64,000 bases of DNA, taken from Pseudomonas songnenensis (GTDB taxonomy: Bacteria; Pseudomonadota; Gammaproteobacteria; Pseudomonadales; Pseudomonadaceae). The position numbers and the translations under genes were made by a program. Below are positions 21,401 through 31,222 of this stretch, one piece after another. The notes below the pieces were generated by a model. It was not told where the DNA came from. It did no database searches and saw only the letters and a list, made by a program, of their open reading frames with translations. Within the stretch, counting starts at the first letter, position 1, and each line of letters opens with the position of its first letter. The stretch spans positions 504 through 64,503 of the forward strand of contig NZ_RFFN01000008.1 of assembly GCF_003696315.1 (NCBI RefSeq), written 5' to 3'.

Positions 21401-21578
21401 CCATGATTTCCGGGCTGGCGCCGGGCAGGCTGGCCTGCACGGTGATCACCGGGAAATCCATGTTCGGCAGCGGCGACACCGGTAGCAGGCCGAAGCTGAC
21501 CCCACCCAGCAGCAGGATTGCCAGGCTGAGCAGCATGGTCGCCACCGGGCGGGCGATGAACGGGGCGGAAAGGTTCAT
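18474..21578 (-). CDS. muxC: MuxC-like RND transporter
   Basis: RND inner-membrane transporter of 1034 residues, second pump subunit of a heteromultimeric system like MdtBC or MuxBC. The N-terminus MNLSAPFIARPVATMLLSLA is typical. The proton-relay aspartates are in AGLVVDDAIVVLENIARH. The TM10-TM12 region includes GVVKKNAILMIDLALQFER and RPILMTTMAAILGALPLLLG. It starts 28 bases after muxB and overlaps opmB (ATGA). The muxB/muxC assignment rests on gene order in P. aeruginosa. Confidence 0.9.
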   Translation of the reverse strand: MNLSAPFIARPVATMLLSLAILLLGGVSFGLLPVSPLPNMDFPVITVQASLPGASPEIMASSVATPLERSLGSIAGVSQMTSRSSQGSTRIIIQFDLDRDINGAARDVQAAINASRNLLPSGMRSMPTYRKINPSQAPIMVLSLTSEVLDKAELYDIGSTILAQKLSQVSGVGEIQVGGSSLPAVRVELQPQQLEQYGVSLDEVRQTIANGNVRRPKGMVEDADQHWQVRANDQLHQAADYTPLIIRYQDGAALRLGDVARVRDSVEDRYNSGFFNNEQAVLLIVNRQAGANIIETIEGIRRELPALQAIMPGSVDLNIAMDRSPVIRATLHEAERTLLIAVGLVIVLVFLFLGRLRTALIPALAVPVSLVGTFAVMYLFGFSLNVLSLMALILAAGLVVDDAIVVLENIARHIDDGMPPLKAAYVGTREVGFTLLSMNLSLVVVFVSILYMGGIVERLFREFSITLAAAILVSLLVSLTLTPMLCARWLKPHEPEKEGRLQRWSHDAHQWLLRYYDRSLSWALRHRRITLLSLLATIALNVVLYVQVPKTFLPQQDTGQITGFIRGDDGMSFQVMQPKMEIFRKAVLADPAVESVAGFIGGQGGINNAFMIVRLKPLGERKISAQKVIERIRKNQPKVPGGRMFLMADQDLQFGGGRQSSSAYAYTLLASDLNDLRTWVPQVTRALSELPELTSIDANDGEGAQQISLKIDRDAAKRLGIDMSTVTTLLNNAFSQRQISTIYESLNQYQVVMEIDPSYAQYPEVLEQIHVVTSDGRRVPLAAFARYERSLEEDRVSHDGQFAAENIDFDLAPGVSLDQATLAIERAVAAIGMPSEVQGRIGGTGSAFQTTQEGQPLMILGALLLVYIVLGILYESYIHPLTILSTLPSAGVGALLAIILTGDQFSLISLLGLFLLIGVVKKNAILMIDLALQFERQDKLSPADSIHRACLLRFRPILMTTMAAILGALPLLLGGAEGAEMRQPLGLTIIGGLLLSQILTLYTTPVVYLYLDRLRHRFNSWRGVRTDAALENSL

Positions 21579-21606
21579 GCCTGCCCCCGCGCGATTGCAG
21601 TCCGGC

Positions 21607-24600
21607 TCACGCTTGCGCCTCCGCCAGCGGCTCGCGACGGCGCCCGAAGCGCTGGCCGAGGCGGTCGAAGAACAGGTAGATCACCGGTGTGGTGAACAGC
21701 GTCAGCAGCTGGCTGAGCAGCAGGCCGCCCACCAGCACCAGGCCGAGCGGCTGGCGCAGTTCGGCACCGGAGCCGGATGCCAGCATCAGCGGAATCGCAC
21801 CGAACAGCGCCGCCAGGGTGGTCATCAGGATCGGCCGGAAGCGCAGCAGTGCCGCGCGGTAGATCGCATCCTGCGGGCTCATGCCCTGCTGTCGTTCGGC
21901 CTCCAGGGCGAAGTCGATCATCATGATCGCGTTCTTCTTGACGATGCCGATCAAGAGGATGATGCCGATGATCGCGATCAGCCCCAGGTCGTTGCCGGTC
22001 AGCAGCAAGGCGAGCAAGGCGCCGACCGCTGCCGAGGGCAGCGTCGAGAGGATGGTGATCGGGTGGATGTAGCTCTCGTAGAGCACGCCGAGCACGATGT
22101 ACATCGTCACCACCGCGGCAAGGATCAGCAGCAGCGTGCTCGACAGCGAGGCGCGGAACGCCTCCGCCGCGCCCTGGAAGCGCGTCTGGATGCCGGCCGG
22201 CAGGCCGATTTCCTGCTCCACCGCCTCGATCACCTGCACCGCCTTGCCCAGCGACACGCCACTGGCCAGGTTGAACGAGAGCGTCACCGCCGGGAACTGG
22301 CCGATATGGTTGATCAGCAGTGGCGCGTTGCGCTGCTCAAAGGTTGCCAGGCTGGACAGCCGTACCGGCGTGCCACCTTCGCTTTGCACGAACAACTGTT
22401 CCAGCGCCTGCGGACCAAGACGGTTGCCCGCCTCCGCTTCCAGCACCACGCGGTACTGGCTGGCCTGGGTGAAGATGGTGGAAATCTGCCGCTGGCCGAA
22501 GGCGTCGTACAGCGCATCGGTGATGTCCGCGACCTGGATACCCAGACGCGCCGCCGCGTCGCGATCGATGTCCAGGTAGATCTGCAAGCCATTGCTCTGC
22601 AGGTCGCTGGCCACGTCGGTCAGTTCCGGCCGTGCACGCAGGGCCTCGACCAGGCGCGGCGTCCACTCCTGCAGCAACTCGCTGTCCGGCGTTTCCAGGC
22701 TGAACTGGAACTGCGTGCGGCTGACCCGATCCTCGATGGACAGGTCCTGTACCGGCTGCAGATACAGCTCGATACCCGGCACCTTGGCCAGCTCCGGCCG
22801 CAGGCGATCGATCACCTGGCTGGCGGTCTGGGCGCGCTCGCCGTGGGGCTTGAGGTTGATCAGCAGGCGGCCGCTGTTGAGCGTGACGTTGTCGCCATCC
22901 ACACCGATATAGGACGACAGACTGTCCACCGCCGGGTCGGCGAGGATCACCCGGGCCAGTGCCTGCTGGCGCTCGCTCATGGCGCGGAAGGAAATCGACT
23001 GTGGCGCCTCGCTGATGCCCTGGATGACGCCGGTGTCCTGCACCGGGAAGAAACCCTTGGGCACGGCGAGGTAGAGCACCACCGTCAGCCCCAGCGTGGC
23101 CACCGCCACCAGCAGGGTCAGGGTCTGGTGGCGCAGCACCCAGGTCAGCCAGCGCGAGTAGCCGCCGATCAGCCGCTCGACCCAGTCCGGCTTGGCCTCG
23201 GCGACACTGTGCGGCTTGAGCAGCTTGGCGCACATCATCGGCGTCAGGGTCAGCGAGACCACCAGCGAGATGAGGATGGCCACCGCCAGGGTGATGGCGA
23301 ACTCGCGGAACAACCGGCCCACCACGTCCTGCATGAACAGCAGCGGGATCAGCACGGCGATCAGCGAGAAGGTCAGCGAAATCAGCGTGAAGCCGATCTG
23401 CCTGGCACCCTTGAGCGCGGCGTTGAGCGGTGTCTCGCCCTCTTCCAGGTGCCGCGCGATGTTCTCCAGCATGACGATGGCATCGTCCACCACGAAGCCG
23501 GTGGCGATGGTCAGCGCCATCAACGTCAGGTTGTTCAACGAGAAGCCGCACAGGTACATCACGGCGAAGGTGCCGACCAGCGACAGCGGCACCGCGATCG
23601 ACGGGATCACCGTGGCCGAGAGCTTCTTGAGGAAGACAAAGGTCACCATCACCACCAGGAAGGTGGCGAGCATCAGCTCGTGCTGCACGTCCCGCACTGC
23701 GGCGCGGATGGTCTGGGTGCGGTCGGTGAGTACCACCACGTCCAGCCCGGCCGGCATGCTGGCCTTCACTTCCGGCAACAGCGCCTGGATGCGCTCGACC
23801 ACCTCGATGACGTTGGCGCCCGGCTGGCGCTGGATGTTGAGCAGCACCGCCTGGTTGTCGTTGGCCCAGGCGGCCAGGCGCTCGTTCTCGGCACCGTCGA
23901 CGATATCGGCGACGTCCTTCAGGCGCAGGGCGGCGCCGTCCTTATAGGTGAGGATGAGCTCGGCGTATTCCTCCGGCGTCTTCAACTGGTCGTTGGCATC
24001 GAGCATCGACACCCGGGTCGGCCCGTCGAAGTTGCCCTTGGGCTGGTTGACGTTGGAGCTGGTGATCAGCGAACGCACGTCTGCCAGCGACAGCCCATAG
24101 GCCGCCAGCGCCTCGGGGTTGGAGCGGATGCGTACCGCCGGGCGCTGACCGCCGGCGATGCTGACCATCCCCACTCCGCTGATCTGCGCCAGCTTCTGCG
24201 CCATGCGCGTATCGACCAGATCGTGCAGCTTGGGCAGCGGCAGCGACTCGGAGGTCACCGCCAGCGTCAGTACCGGCGTGTCGGCCGGGTTGACCTTGTT
24301 GTAAACCGGCGGTGCCGGCAGGTCGTTGGGCAACAGGTTGTTCGCCCCGTTGATCGCCGCCTGCACCTCCTGCTCGGCCACATCCAGTGCGACATCCAGC
24401 GAAAAGCGCAGGGTGATCACCGAGGCGCCGCCGGAACTGGTCGACGACATCTGTGCCAGCCCCGGCATCTGGCCGAACTGGCGCTCCAGCGGCGCGGTCA
24501 CGGCGCTGGTCATCACCTCCGGGCTGGCGCCCGGATATAGCGTCATCACGCGGATGGTCGGGTAATCCACCTGCGGCAGCGCAGCCACTGGCAGCAGCTT

Positions 24601-24687
24601 GTAGGCGATCAAGCCGGCCAGCAGGATCGCGACCATGCTCAGCGTGGTCGCGACCGGGCGCAGGATGAACAGACGGGAGATGTTCAT
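21607..24687 (-). CDS. muxB: MuxB-like RND transporter
   Basis: RND inner-membrane transporter of 1026 residues. It starts [20 protein letters not shown], with proton-relay aspartates in [17 protein letters not shown] and the late segment [22 protein letters not shown]. Together with the adjacent muxC-like pump it is expected to form a mixed trimer, as known for MdtBC. The ATG overlaps the stop of the adaptor gene (ATGA at 24687-24684), indicating translational coupling. Confidence 0.9.
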   Translation of the reverse strand: MNISRLFILRPVATTLSMVAILLAGLIAYKLLPVAALPQVDYPTIRVMTLYPGASPEVMTSAVTAPLERQFGQMPGLAQMSSTSSGGASVITLRFSLDVALDVAEQEVQAAINGANNLLPNDLPAPPVYNKVNPADTPVLTLAVTSESLPLPKLHDLVDTRMAQKLAQISGVGMVSIAGGQRPAVRIRSNPEALAAYGLSLADVRSLITSSNVNQPKGNFDGPTRVSMLDANDQLKTPEEYAELILTYKDGAALRLKDVADIVDGAENERLAAWANDNQAVLLNIQRQPGANVIEVVERIQALLPEVKASMPAGLDVVVLTDRTQTIRAAVRDVQHELMLATFLVVMVTFVFLKKLSATVIPSIAVPLSLVGTFAVMYLCGFSLNNLTLMALTIATGFVVDDAIVMLENIARHLEEGETPLNAALKGARQIGFTLISLTFSLIAVLIPLLFMQDVVGRLFREFAITLAVAILISLVVSLTLTPMMCAKLLKPHSVAEAKPDWVERLIGGYSRWLTWVLRHQTLTLLVAVATLGLTVVLYLAVPKGFFPVQDTGVIQGISEAPQSISFRAMSERQQALARVILADPAVDSLSSYIGVDGDNVTLNSGRLLINLKPHGERAQTASQVIDRLRPELAKVPGIELYLQPVQDLSIEDRVSRTQFQFSLETPDSELLQEWTPRLVEALRARPELTDVASDLQSNGLQIYLDIDRDAAARLGIQVADITDALYDAFGQRQISTIFTQASQYRVVLEAEAGNRLGPQALEQLFVQSEGGTPVRLSSLATFEQRNAPLLINHIGQFPAVTLSFNLASGVSLGKAVQVIEAVEQEIGLPAGIQTRFQGAAEAFRASLSSTLLLILAAVVTMYIVLGVLYESYIHPITILSTLPSAAVGALLALLLTGNDLGLIAIIGIILLIGIVKKNAIMMIDFALEAERQQGMSPQDAIYRAALLRFRPILMTTLAALFGAIPLMLASGSGAELRQPLGLVLVGGLLLSQLLTLFTTPVIYLFFDRLGQRFGRRREPLAEAQA

Positions 24688-25928
24688 TGCGCCTCGCGCT
24701 CCGCGGCCTCGCCGCCACCGAGCACCGGGTTCTCGGCGGCCTCTTCGGCCATGCGGCGACTGCCGACCACTTCCACCTCGGCACCGTCACGCAGTCGGTC
24801 GGTCCCTTCCATCACTACCCGCTCACCCACCTCGAGCCCCTCGAGCACCACGGTCGTCTCGCCGTTGCTCGGCCCGGCCTTGAGCAGACGCAGCTGCACC
24901 TTGTCGTCCTCGCCAACGACGTAGGCGAAGGTGCCGCGCGAACCAAACTGCAACGCAGCCGAGGGAATCAGCACCGCATCGCGCAGGGTTTCCACCCGCA
25001 GGCGAACATTGACGAACTGGTTGGGGATGAGCAGTTCCTGCTCATTGTCGAAACGCGCCTTCAGTCGCAAGGTGCCGGTGGTGGCGTCGATCTGATTGTC
25101 GATGCTCTCCAGCACGCCTTCGCCGAACATGACCTTTTCACCACGATCCCAGATCTGCACGGCCAGCTTGTCGCCCTGACGGTAGCGGGTCAGCACCGGC
25201 AACAGATCGCCTTCCGGCAGCGTGAAGCTGATCGACATCGGTTGCGTCTGGGTGATCACCACCAGCGGCGTGGTGTCATTGGCGGCGACCAGATTGCCGA
25301 CATCGAGCTGGCGCAAGCCAACCCGCCCGTCGATGGGCGAGCGAATCTGGGTGAACTCCAGGTTCAGCCGTGCCTCGTTGACCGATGCCTGATTGGCCGC
25401 CAGCGTGCCCTGGTACTGGCTGACCAGCGCTTCCTGGGTATCCAGCGTCTGCTTGGCAATGCTGTCGTCGGCGTACAGCCCGCGATAACGCTCGAAGTCG
25501 ACCTGGGCGTTCTTCAGCTGCGCGCGGTTCTGCTGCAAGGTGCCTTCCGCCTGCTGCAAGGCCACCTTGTAGGGCCGCGGATCGATCACGGCGAGCAGAT
25601 CACCCTTCTTGACGCGCTGCCCCTCCTCGAAGCGCAGCTCGACCAGCTCACCCGCCACGCGGCTGCGCAGATTCACCGTATTGAGCGGTGTGACGCTGCC
25701 CAGCGCCTTGTTGAATACCTCGAACTCACCCTGCTCCACCTTGGCGACGCGCACGGGAACCGCCCCGCCGAACGCACCGAAGCCCGGACGGCCGCCCGGG
25801 CGCTGCGGCTCCTCCTTGCTGGGAGCAGGCCATAGCCACCAGAGCAGCGCTGCGATGGCAAGGACAACGAGGATCAGGAGCACCCAGCGGAGGCTGGAGC
25901 GCGCGGGAGTGGGATGCGTCTCGGACAT
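24684..25928 (-). CDS. muxA: MuxA-like periplasmic adaptor protein
   Basis: Membrane fusion protein of 414 residues, first gene of the muxABC-opmB operon. It has an N-terminal membrane anchor (about residues 15-34, [18 protein letters not shown]) without a lipobox, then a Gly/Pro-rich stretch. The lipoyl halves are [24 protein letters not shown] and [20 protein letters not shown], on either side of a coiled coil. Barrel domains and an acidic tail follow. The ATG at 25928 (MSETHP) was chosen; the longer frame begins with an unsupported TTG. No strong ribosome site is seen. Confidence 0.88.
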   Translation of the reverse strand: MSETHPTPARSSLRWVLLILVVLAIAALLWWLWPAPSKEEPQRPGGRPGFGAFGGAVPVRVAKVEQGEFEVFNKALGSVTPLNTVNLRSRVAGELVELRFEEGQRVKKGDLLAVIDPRPYKVALQQAEGTLQQNRAQLKNAQVDFERYRGLYADDSIAKQTLDTQEALVSQYQGTLAANQASVNEARLNLEFTQIRSPIDGRVGLRQLDVGNLVAANDTTPLVVITQTQPMSISFTLPEGDLLPVLTRYRQGDKLAVQIWDRGEKVMFGEGVLESIDNQIDATTGTLRLKARFDNEQELLIPNQFVNVRLRVETLRDAVLIPSAALQFGSRGTFAYVVGEDDKVQLRLLKAGPSNGETTVVLEGLEVGERVVMEGTDRLRDGAEVEVVGSRRMAEEAAENPVLGGGEAAEREAQ

Positions 25929-26011
25929 GAACGGAGTTCGCTTGAAAAGGAGCGTGAACCATAAGCAGTCGCGAACCGCTCGCAAAGTGCCTTTACGGCA
26001 TTTTTACGTAT

Positions 26012-26025
26012 CGACATGTATGTCG
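26012..26025. promoter_or_regulatory. Palindrome upstream of muxA
   Basis: CGACAT-GT-ATGTCG is a perfect inverted repeat 84 bases upstream of the muxA start, in an AT-richer stretch. It may bind a dimeric regulator of the pump operon. No regulator gene is adjacent, so the owner is unknown. Confidence 0.35.
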
Positions 26026-26211
26026 GCCCGCTTTGACCCTCCCGTCCCGGAACCATGCAGCAGGTCTTAAGTCTATTTACCGTTCTTCTCGCTGCACCGG
26101 GTTTGCACGTGAAGAAAGCTGTGGGCAGGCCATGCGTCTGTCAGCACGCCGAATCGGACATTGTCGTGTCGTTAACGGGCTATCGCATCGATGGCCGCAA
26201 AGGATCAAGGA

Positions 26212-27678
26212 ATGAATGTATCGCTGGTCATCCTGGCGCTCACCGTCGCCAGTTTTCTTCTCGGCTTCCTGCGTGATCTGTTCATCGCCCGCTCATTCGG
26301 CCTCAGCTGGGAAGCGGACCTCATCTTCGTAGCGCTGATACTTCCGCTTTTCTTCGAGAACTTCCTTGGCCTGGCGTTGCGCGATGCCCTGATCCCGTAT
26401 CTGCAAAAGCTGCGCAGCCAGTCGCAATCGCTGTTCGAGGCGGTGGCGCGGTGGCTTTACTGGCGCATCATGCTGCTCGGCGGCGCAGCCTGCCTCTTGA
26501 TACTGCTGACCAGCTATTGGGTACTCAATGCACTCGCGCCGGGCTGGACGCCCGAGCAGGTCGCCAACGGCCAGCTGGTCTTCTGCGTCGGTGCACTGCT
26601 GATCGGCGTGCAGGCAGCGCTGTACTGCCAGGGCGCCTTGTTGAACATGGATAACGTGTTCATTCTGCCGATGACCCGCACCCTGCTGCTCAATGCCGGC
26701 GCGATCGTCGGCATCCTCCTGTTCGAACCCAGCGGCATGGTCATCTTTCTCGGCATGCTGCTGCCCCAGGTGGTGCTGATCGTCCTGCAGCATCGCCGCA
26801 TCCATTACCTGCGCGGCGAGACGATGCCGCTTGAGAAAGGCCATGGCAGTCAGTTCGGCCTGGCCTTCGCCCCGGTGCTGATGGCCGCGGGAGCCCAGCA
26901 GGCCTGCATACTGGCGGAGCGGATGTTCGCCTCGTTTCTCGAAGAGGGCAGCATCACCATGCTCTCGTTCGCCTTCCGCATCGTCACCATACCCCTGACG
27001 CTGTATGCGATGTCGGTGCTGTCCGTGCTGTTCCCGCAGTTCTCGGCGAGCTGGAACGACCGGGATCACACCGGCCATGCCGCCGTGATCCGCAAGGGGC
27101 TGCTGGCCACGCTTCTCTTCCTGGTCCCGGCGACCGTGGTGCTCTGCTCCTTCCCGGAGGCGGTGGTGTCGGTGCTGCTGGAGCGCGGCGAGTTCGGTGC
27201 CGAGCAGACCCGGGCGACGGCCTCGCTGATGGTCATCTACGCGCTCGGCCTGCCAGCGATGGGCCTTGCGCTACTCTGGGGGCGCGCGCTGCTCGCACAG
27301 CATCAGGTCCGCCTGTTCCTGGTGATCACGCTGATCAGCTCAGCCATGACGATCGGTCTGGATGCTGCGCTTTACCGACATTACGGCGCCGCCGGCCTGG
27401 CATTGGCCTTCTCCAGTGGCGCGACACTGCAGGCGACGTTCATGGGATTGTTCGTCTATCGGGCCTCACCCAAAGGGGCCGGCATCGCGGTGCTGGCCCG
27501 CTGGCTAGGGACGGCAGTCGTGGTGGCCGTTGCGCTGCATTTCGTGCCCCAGCCACATGGGCTGATCGAGCTAAGCCTGTATATCGGGCTGGTACTCGCA
27601 GCATTTGCCGCCGGCGTGACACTGCTTGGCGAGCGTGACCTGTTCCGGCTTCGCTACTGGTCCATGCGAAAGGCCTGA
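26212..27678 (+). CDS. MurJ/MviN-family lipid flippase-like protein
   Basis: Polytopic membrane protein of 488 residues with about 13-14 predicted segments, of the MOP-superfamily MurJ type. Family features include SFLLGFLRDLFIARSFG near the N-terminus, an acidic/hydrophobic GLSWEADLIFVALILP, and SVLFPQFSASWNDRD in the middle. The ATG at 26212 has an AAAGGA site; an in-frame ATG at 26191 is less likely. The usual housekeeping murJ lies near rpsT and ribF, which are absent here. This is therefore probably a paralogue that flips another undecaprenyl-linked glycan. It is monocistronic, ending in a strong terminator. Confidence 0.8.
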   Translation: MNVSLVILALTVASFLLGFLRDLFIARSFGLSWEADLIFVALILPLFFENFLGLALRDALIPYLQKLRSQSQSLFEAVARWLYWRIMLLGGAACLLILLTSYWVLNALAPGWTPEQVANGQLVFCVGALLIGVQAALYCQGALLNMDNVFILPMTRTLLLNAGAIVGILLFEPSGMVIFLGMLLPQVVLIVLQHRRIHYLRGETMPLEKGHGSQFGLAFAPVLMAAGAQQACILAERMFASFLEEGSITMLSFAFRIVTIPLTLYAMSVLSVLFPQFSASWNDRDHTGHAAVIRKGLLATLLFLVPATVVLCSFPEAVVSVLLERGEFGAEQTRATASLMVIYALGLPAMGLALLWGRALLAQHQVRLFLVITLISSAMTIGLDAALYRHYGAAGLALAFSSGATLQATFMGLFVYRASPKGAGIAVLARWLGTAVVVAVALHFVPQPHGLIELSLYIGLVLAAFAAGVTLLGERDLFRLRYWSMRKA

Positions 27679-27738
27679 CTACCCCTGCGCCCAAGCCAAT
27701 CGTTGCATCGAGCTCACGCAGAGGAGTCGCGCAGAAAC

Positions 27739-27771
27739 AAAAAGGCCGCTGTCGATGACAGCGGCCTTTTT
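27739..27771. terminator. Bidirectional terminator
   Basis: A 15-base stem, AAAAAGGCCGCTGTC (27739-27753) with GACAGCGGCCTTTTT (27757-27771), closes a GAT loop. It lies between the converging flippase and SAF-domain dehydrogenase genes. Confidence 0.92.
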
Positions 27772-27787
27772 CTCGAAAGGGTAGCGC

Positions 27788-29032
27788 TCAGCCGCCGAAG
27801 GCCAGCATACCCATCGTGTTGATGCTCGGTGTAGTCCAGGTTTCGGTCTTGCTCTCGACTTGGACCAGACGCGGTTTGCGCTGCTCCATGACGATATCCA
27901 GCGCGCGGCTCGGCAGGATGTCGATGTCGTCGAAGGTGATGATCTGGCCCGGCTCGACGGCGCGCTTGAGCGCCGTCTTGCGCAGCAGGCCGATCGGTAC
28001 GTGGTCCGGATGCTGGGCCAGCTTGATCGCCTCACCGCGGAACTGGAACCCACCGATGCCGCGTTCGATCAGCTCGCCCGGTTTCATCGCACGCTTGGCG
28101 ATCGCCGCAACACCCAGGGTCGGCTCGGTGGAGTTATTGAGCAGCACGCCACCGCCGCTGAGTACGCGGCGTACGGTCTTGCCCACTTCCAGAGAGCACA
28201 GGTGGAACGGACGCACCAGGGTGTAGAACGGTCCGCGGCCCAGCTTGAAGTATTCGATGGCCTGCGCCTGGTCCTCGTCGTGCTTGCCGACCAGAAATAC
28301 GCCGCCCGCCGGATAGCCCGAAGGGATCACATAATCCACGATCGGCTGCCCTGCCCGCTCGGCCATCATGCCGAGGAGACTGGCGCTATCGTCCAGATTG
28401 GTCGAAGCCAATCCTTCCATACCCTGACGGGTGATGGTCGCGCCGAGACCGTTCCCGATGATCACCTGCTCGATCTGCACCTTGGTGCCGTCGGTAAACG
28501 AGGTGGTTTGGTCGATGCTGATTCCCTGGCGATTGGCCCAGTAAGCCATGTCCTCCGGCGAAGGATCATGGTTCAGGTAGCCTTTCATATTGCCGTAGAC
28601 CAGCGGCTCGAAACCCATCTGCAGAGCATCTTCGCGCAACGCAGCAAGAGAGCCCGGCTGGTCGCCCTCCGCTTCGGTCAGGAAGCCTTTGCCTGCCAGA
28701 TACGAACCGGTGGTTACCTGCAGCTCGGCATTGACGGTAACCACTTTAAGCCCGGCCTCGAATGCACGCTCGATGACCGACGTGCCGTGGAACACGTCAC
28801 CGCTGCACTCGACAATAAGATCGGAATGGTCGATCAGCTCGTCCAGTGAATTGGTGAGCACATCCGCGAGCGGAAAGTCAGCCATCGAGGAAAGCGGGCG
28901 GCGTGTCAGAACGCGGGATATTTCCATGTCCGGATAGTGATTTCTGATCAACCGTACAAAGCCGCGGGCGATCATTCCGGTTCCGGAAACACCGATTCTC
29001 TTGATCTCTGAAGTAGGCATAAATGAATCCAT
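27788..29032 (-). CDS. NAD(P)-dependent oxidoreductase with C-terminal SAF domain
   Basis: Homoserine-dehydrogenase-like protein of 414 residues (COG4091 type). An N-terminal Rossmann fold (IKRIGVSGTGMIARGFVRLI, DLIVECSGD) is followed by a central domain with YGNMKGYLNHDPSPEDMAYWA. A SAF domain lies near the C-terminus (about residues 330-395, IGLLRKTALKRAVEPGQIITFDDIDI). SAF domains occur in sialic-acid synthases and altronate dehydratases. The role is probably in sugar-acid or cell-surface sugar metabolism; the substrate is unknown. ATG codons at 29032 and 29020 are both possible and neither has a clear ribosome site. Convergent with the MurJ-like gene, so not in its operon. Confidence 0.78.
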   Translation of the reverse strand: MDSFMPTSEIKRIGVSGTGMIARGFVRLIRNHYPDMEISRVLTRRPLSSMADFPLADVLTNSLDELIDHSDLIVECSGDVFHGTSVIERAFEAGLKVVTVNAELQVTTGSYLAGKGFLTEAEGDQPGSLAALREDALQMGFEPLVYGNMKGYLNHDPSPEDMAYWANRQGISIDQTTSFTDGTKVQIEQVIIGNGLGATITRQGMEGLASTNLDDSASLLGMMAERAGQPIVDYVIPSGYPAGGVFLVGKHDEDQAQAIEYFKLGRGPFYTLVRPFHLCSLEVGKTVRRVLSGGGVLLNNSTEPTLGVAAIAKRAMKPGELIERGIGGFQFRGEAIKLAQHPDHVPIGLLRKTALKRAVEPGQIITFDDIDILPSRALDIVMEQRKPRLVQVESKTETWTTPSINTMGMLAFGG

Positions 29033-29236
29033 TCAATGGGCATCAGCGCTATGACAGCAGCCGAGCGAAAAGATTTTTGAAAAGCTGCCTATTTGCCACT
29101 TTTGCAGACTTCTCCACACCCGGAATTCCTGAGGCGGGTGGCGTCACTGAAATTAGTTGCCGGGACGAAATTACGCTAATTGACGACGACAAGCGGTTGC
29201 CCGCCTGCCGATGGTTTTCTGTCGCCAGAAAAACGA

Positions 29237-29268
29237 AACGGCGAGGCCTGTTAAAGCGCCTCGCCGTT
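29237..29268 (-). terminator. Terminator of tpx
   Basis: AACGGCGAGGC (29237-29247) pairs with GCCTCGCCGTT (29258-29268) over a 10-base loop. On the minus strand it is followed by TCGTTTTTC. It lies 23 bases past the tpx stop. Confidence 0.82.
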
Positions 29269-29290
29269 GAATGTTGCCAGCGGGTGAACG

Positions 29291-29791
29291 TCAGCTGAGT
29301 GAAGCGATTGCCGCATCGTAGTTCGGCTCGCTGCCGATCTCGCCGACCAGTTCGCTATGCAGCACGCGATCCTGTTCGTCCAGCACGACGACTGCCCGCG
29401 CTGCAACGCCGGCCAGCGGGCCGCTGGCAATGGCCACGCCATAGTTCACGAGAAACTCGGCGCCGCGCATGGTCGACAGGTTGACCACATTTTCCAGCCC
29501 CTCAGCGCCGCAGAAGCGCTTCTGCGCGAACGGCAGGTCGGCGGAGATACACAGCACCACGGTGTTCGCCAGCGCATTGGCCTGGGTATTGAACTTGCGC
29601 ACCGAAGTGGCGCAGGTCGGGGTATCGACGCTCGGGAAAATATTGAGGATCTTGCGCTTGCCGGCGAACGCCGAGAGTTCGACGTCGGCGAGATCCGCGC
29701 CAACCAGGCTGAATGGCTTGGCCTGCTGACCGACTTGCGGGAACTCACCGGCTACCTGGACTGGCGCGCCTTTCAGAGTGATTTCAGACAT
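29291..29791 (-). CDS. tpx: Thiol peroxidase Tpx
   Basis: Thioredoxin-dependent atypical 2-Cys peroxiredoxin that reduces hydrogen peroxide and alkyl hydroperoxides. It has 166 residues, the family length. The peroxidatic cysteine is Cys60 in [16 protein letters not shown] and the resolving cysteine is Cys94 in [12 protein letters not shown], both at their standard positions. AAGGAG precedes the ATG. Monocistronic, with its own terminator. Confidence 0.96.
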   Translation of the reverse strand: MSEITLKGAPVQVAGEFPQVGQQAKPFSLVGADLADVELSAFAGKRKILNIFPSVDTPTCATSVRKFNTQANALANTVVLCISADLPFAQKRFCGAEGLENVVNLSTMRGAEFLVNYGVAIASGPLAGVAARAVVVLDEQDRVLHSELVGEIGSEPNYDAAIASLS

Positions 29792-29822
29792 TGCGTGGCT
29801 CCTTGATGCACAGAGGCAGAAA

Positions 29823-29856
29823 AAAGCCGTGGAACCTCAGTCAGCCCCACGGCTTT
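29823..29856 (-). terminator. Terminator of the sodium:alanine symporter gene
   Basis: AAAGCCGTGG (29823-29832) pairs with CCACGGCTTT (29847-29856). On the minus strand it ends in a six-base T-run. It sits between the symporter stop at 29879 and the tpx start. Confidence 0.85.
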
Positions 29857-29878
29857 GAAAGATGGCCGACATCGGACA

Positions 29879-31222
29879 TCAACTACGTGCGAAATATTCC
29901 TTGGTCAGTTTGACCACGACCGGACTCAGCAGCAGCAGCGAGATCAGGTTGGGGATCGCCATCAGACCGTTGAGCGTATCGGCCAGCAGCCAGGCGAAGT
30001 CGAGCTGGGCGATCGCACCGAACGGCACGGCCAGCACCCAGATCACCCGGAACGGCCAGATGGCACGGGTGCCGACCAGGAACTCCCAGCACTTCTCGCC
30101 GAAATAGCTCCAGCCGAGGATGGTAGTGAAGGCGAAGACCACCAGCGCGATGGTCAGGATGATGCCGCCGATACCTGGCATGGCTGATTCGAACGCTGCT
30201 GCGGACAGCGCCGCCCCGCTTTCGCCGCTGGTCCAGACGCCCGTGCAGATGATCGCCAGACCGGTCATCGAGCAGACGATGATGGTGTCGATGAACGTCC
30301 CCAGCATGCCGATCATGCCCGAGCGTACCGAGCTGGTAGTGGTGCCGGCTGCCTGGGCGATACCCGCCGTGCCGAGGCCCGCCTCGTTGGAGAAGATGCC
30401 GCGGGCGACACCAAAGCGAATTGCCGCCATGACCGCAGCGCCGGCAAAGCCACCGGTGGCGGCGATCGGGGTGAAGGCATGGGTGAAGATCAGATCGAAT
30501 GCTGCCGGAATCGCCGAGACATTCACTACCAGTACCACTGCAGCGGCGATCAGGTAGGCCAGGCACATGAACGGCACGAGCGATGCAGCCACCACCCCGA
30601 TGCGGCGAATGCCACCAAGGATCACCAGGCCGACGATCACCATGGTGACCAGGCCGGTTGCCCACAACGGTACCGCGAAGGTGGTTTCCAGGGCGTGGGC
30701 CATGCTGTTGACCTGCACCATGTTGCCGATGCCGAAGCCAGCCAGACCGCCGAAGATGGCGAAGGCTGTTCCCAGCCAGACCCACTTCTTGCCCAGGCCG
30801 TTCTTGATGGCATACATCGGACCGCCGACATGCTCGCCTCGGTCGTCCTTCTCACGGTAGTGGACTGCCAGAACAACTTCGCAGTACTTGGTGGCCATAC
30901 CGACCAGCGCGGTGCACCACATCCAGAACAGCGCACCTGGGCCGCCGAGGAAGATGGCGGTGGCCACGCCAGCGATATTGCCGGTACCTACGGTTGCCGC
31001 CAGCGATGTCATCAGTGCCTGGAACGGACTGATCTCGCCCGTGGCTTCGTCACCCTTGGCACGTCCACCCCACATCAGCGCAAAACCGGTCGGGATGCGT
31101 GTCAATGGCATGAACTTGAGGAAGATCATCAGGAACAGACCGGTACCAAGGATCAGCACCAGCATGGGCGGGCCCCAGACGAGGCCATTGACGCTATTTA
31201 CGAGGTTGTTCAGAAATTCCAT
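29879..31222 (-). CDS. Sodium:alanine/glycine symporter, AGCS family
   Basis: Inner-membrane carrier of 447 residues with about 11 hydrophobic segments, of the alanine or glycine:cation symporter family. Diagnostic stretches include SLAATVGTGNIAGVATAIFLGGPGA near the N-terminus, GGPMYAIKNGLGKKW, and FSNEAGLGTAGIAQAAGTT in the middle. The ATG has an AAGGTG site. Many Pseudomonas AGCS genes sit beside glycine or alanine catabolic genes, but here the gene is alone. I looked for and did not see a glycine riboswitch upstream. Confidence 0.93.
   Translation of the reverse strand: MEFLNNLVNSVNGLVWGPPMLVLILGTGLFLMIFLKFMPLTRIPTGFALMWGGRAKGDEATGEISPFQALMTSLAATVGTGNIAGVATAIFLGGPGALFWMWCTALVGMATKYCEVVLAVHYREKDDRGEHVGGPMYAIKNGLGKKWVWLGTAFAIFGGLAGFGIGNMVQVNSMAHALETTFAVPLWATGLVTMVIVGLVILGGIRRIGVVAASLVPFMCLAYLIAAAVVLVVNVSAIPAAFDLIFTHAFTPIAATGGFAGAAVMAAIRFGVARGIFSNEAGLGTAGIAQAAGTTTSSVRSGMIGMLGTFIDTIIVCSMTGLAIICTGVWTSGESGAALSAAAFESAMPGIGGIILTIALVVFAFTTILGWSYFGEKCWEFLVGTRAIWPFRVIWVLAVPFGAIAQLDFAWLLADTLNGLMAIPNLISLLLLSPVVVKLTKEYFARS

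Noticed and set aside
21196..24540. 1114-codon plus-strand frame opposite muxB
   Set aside because: Antisense to a clear RND transporter; the product is rich in Gln, His, Arg and Asp with no recognisable domain.
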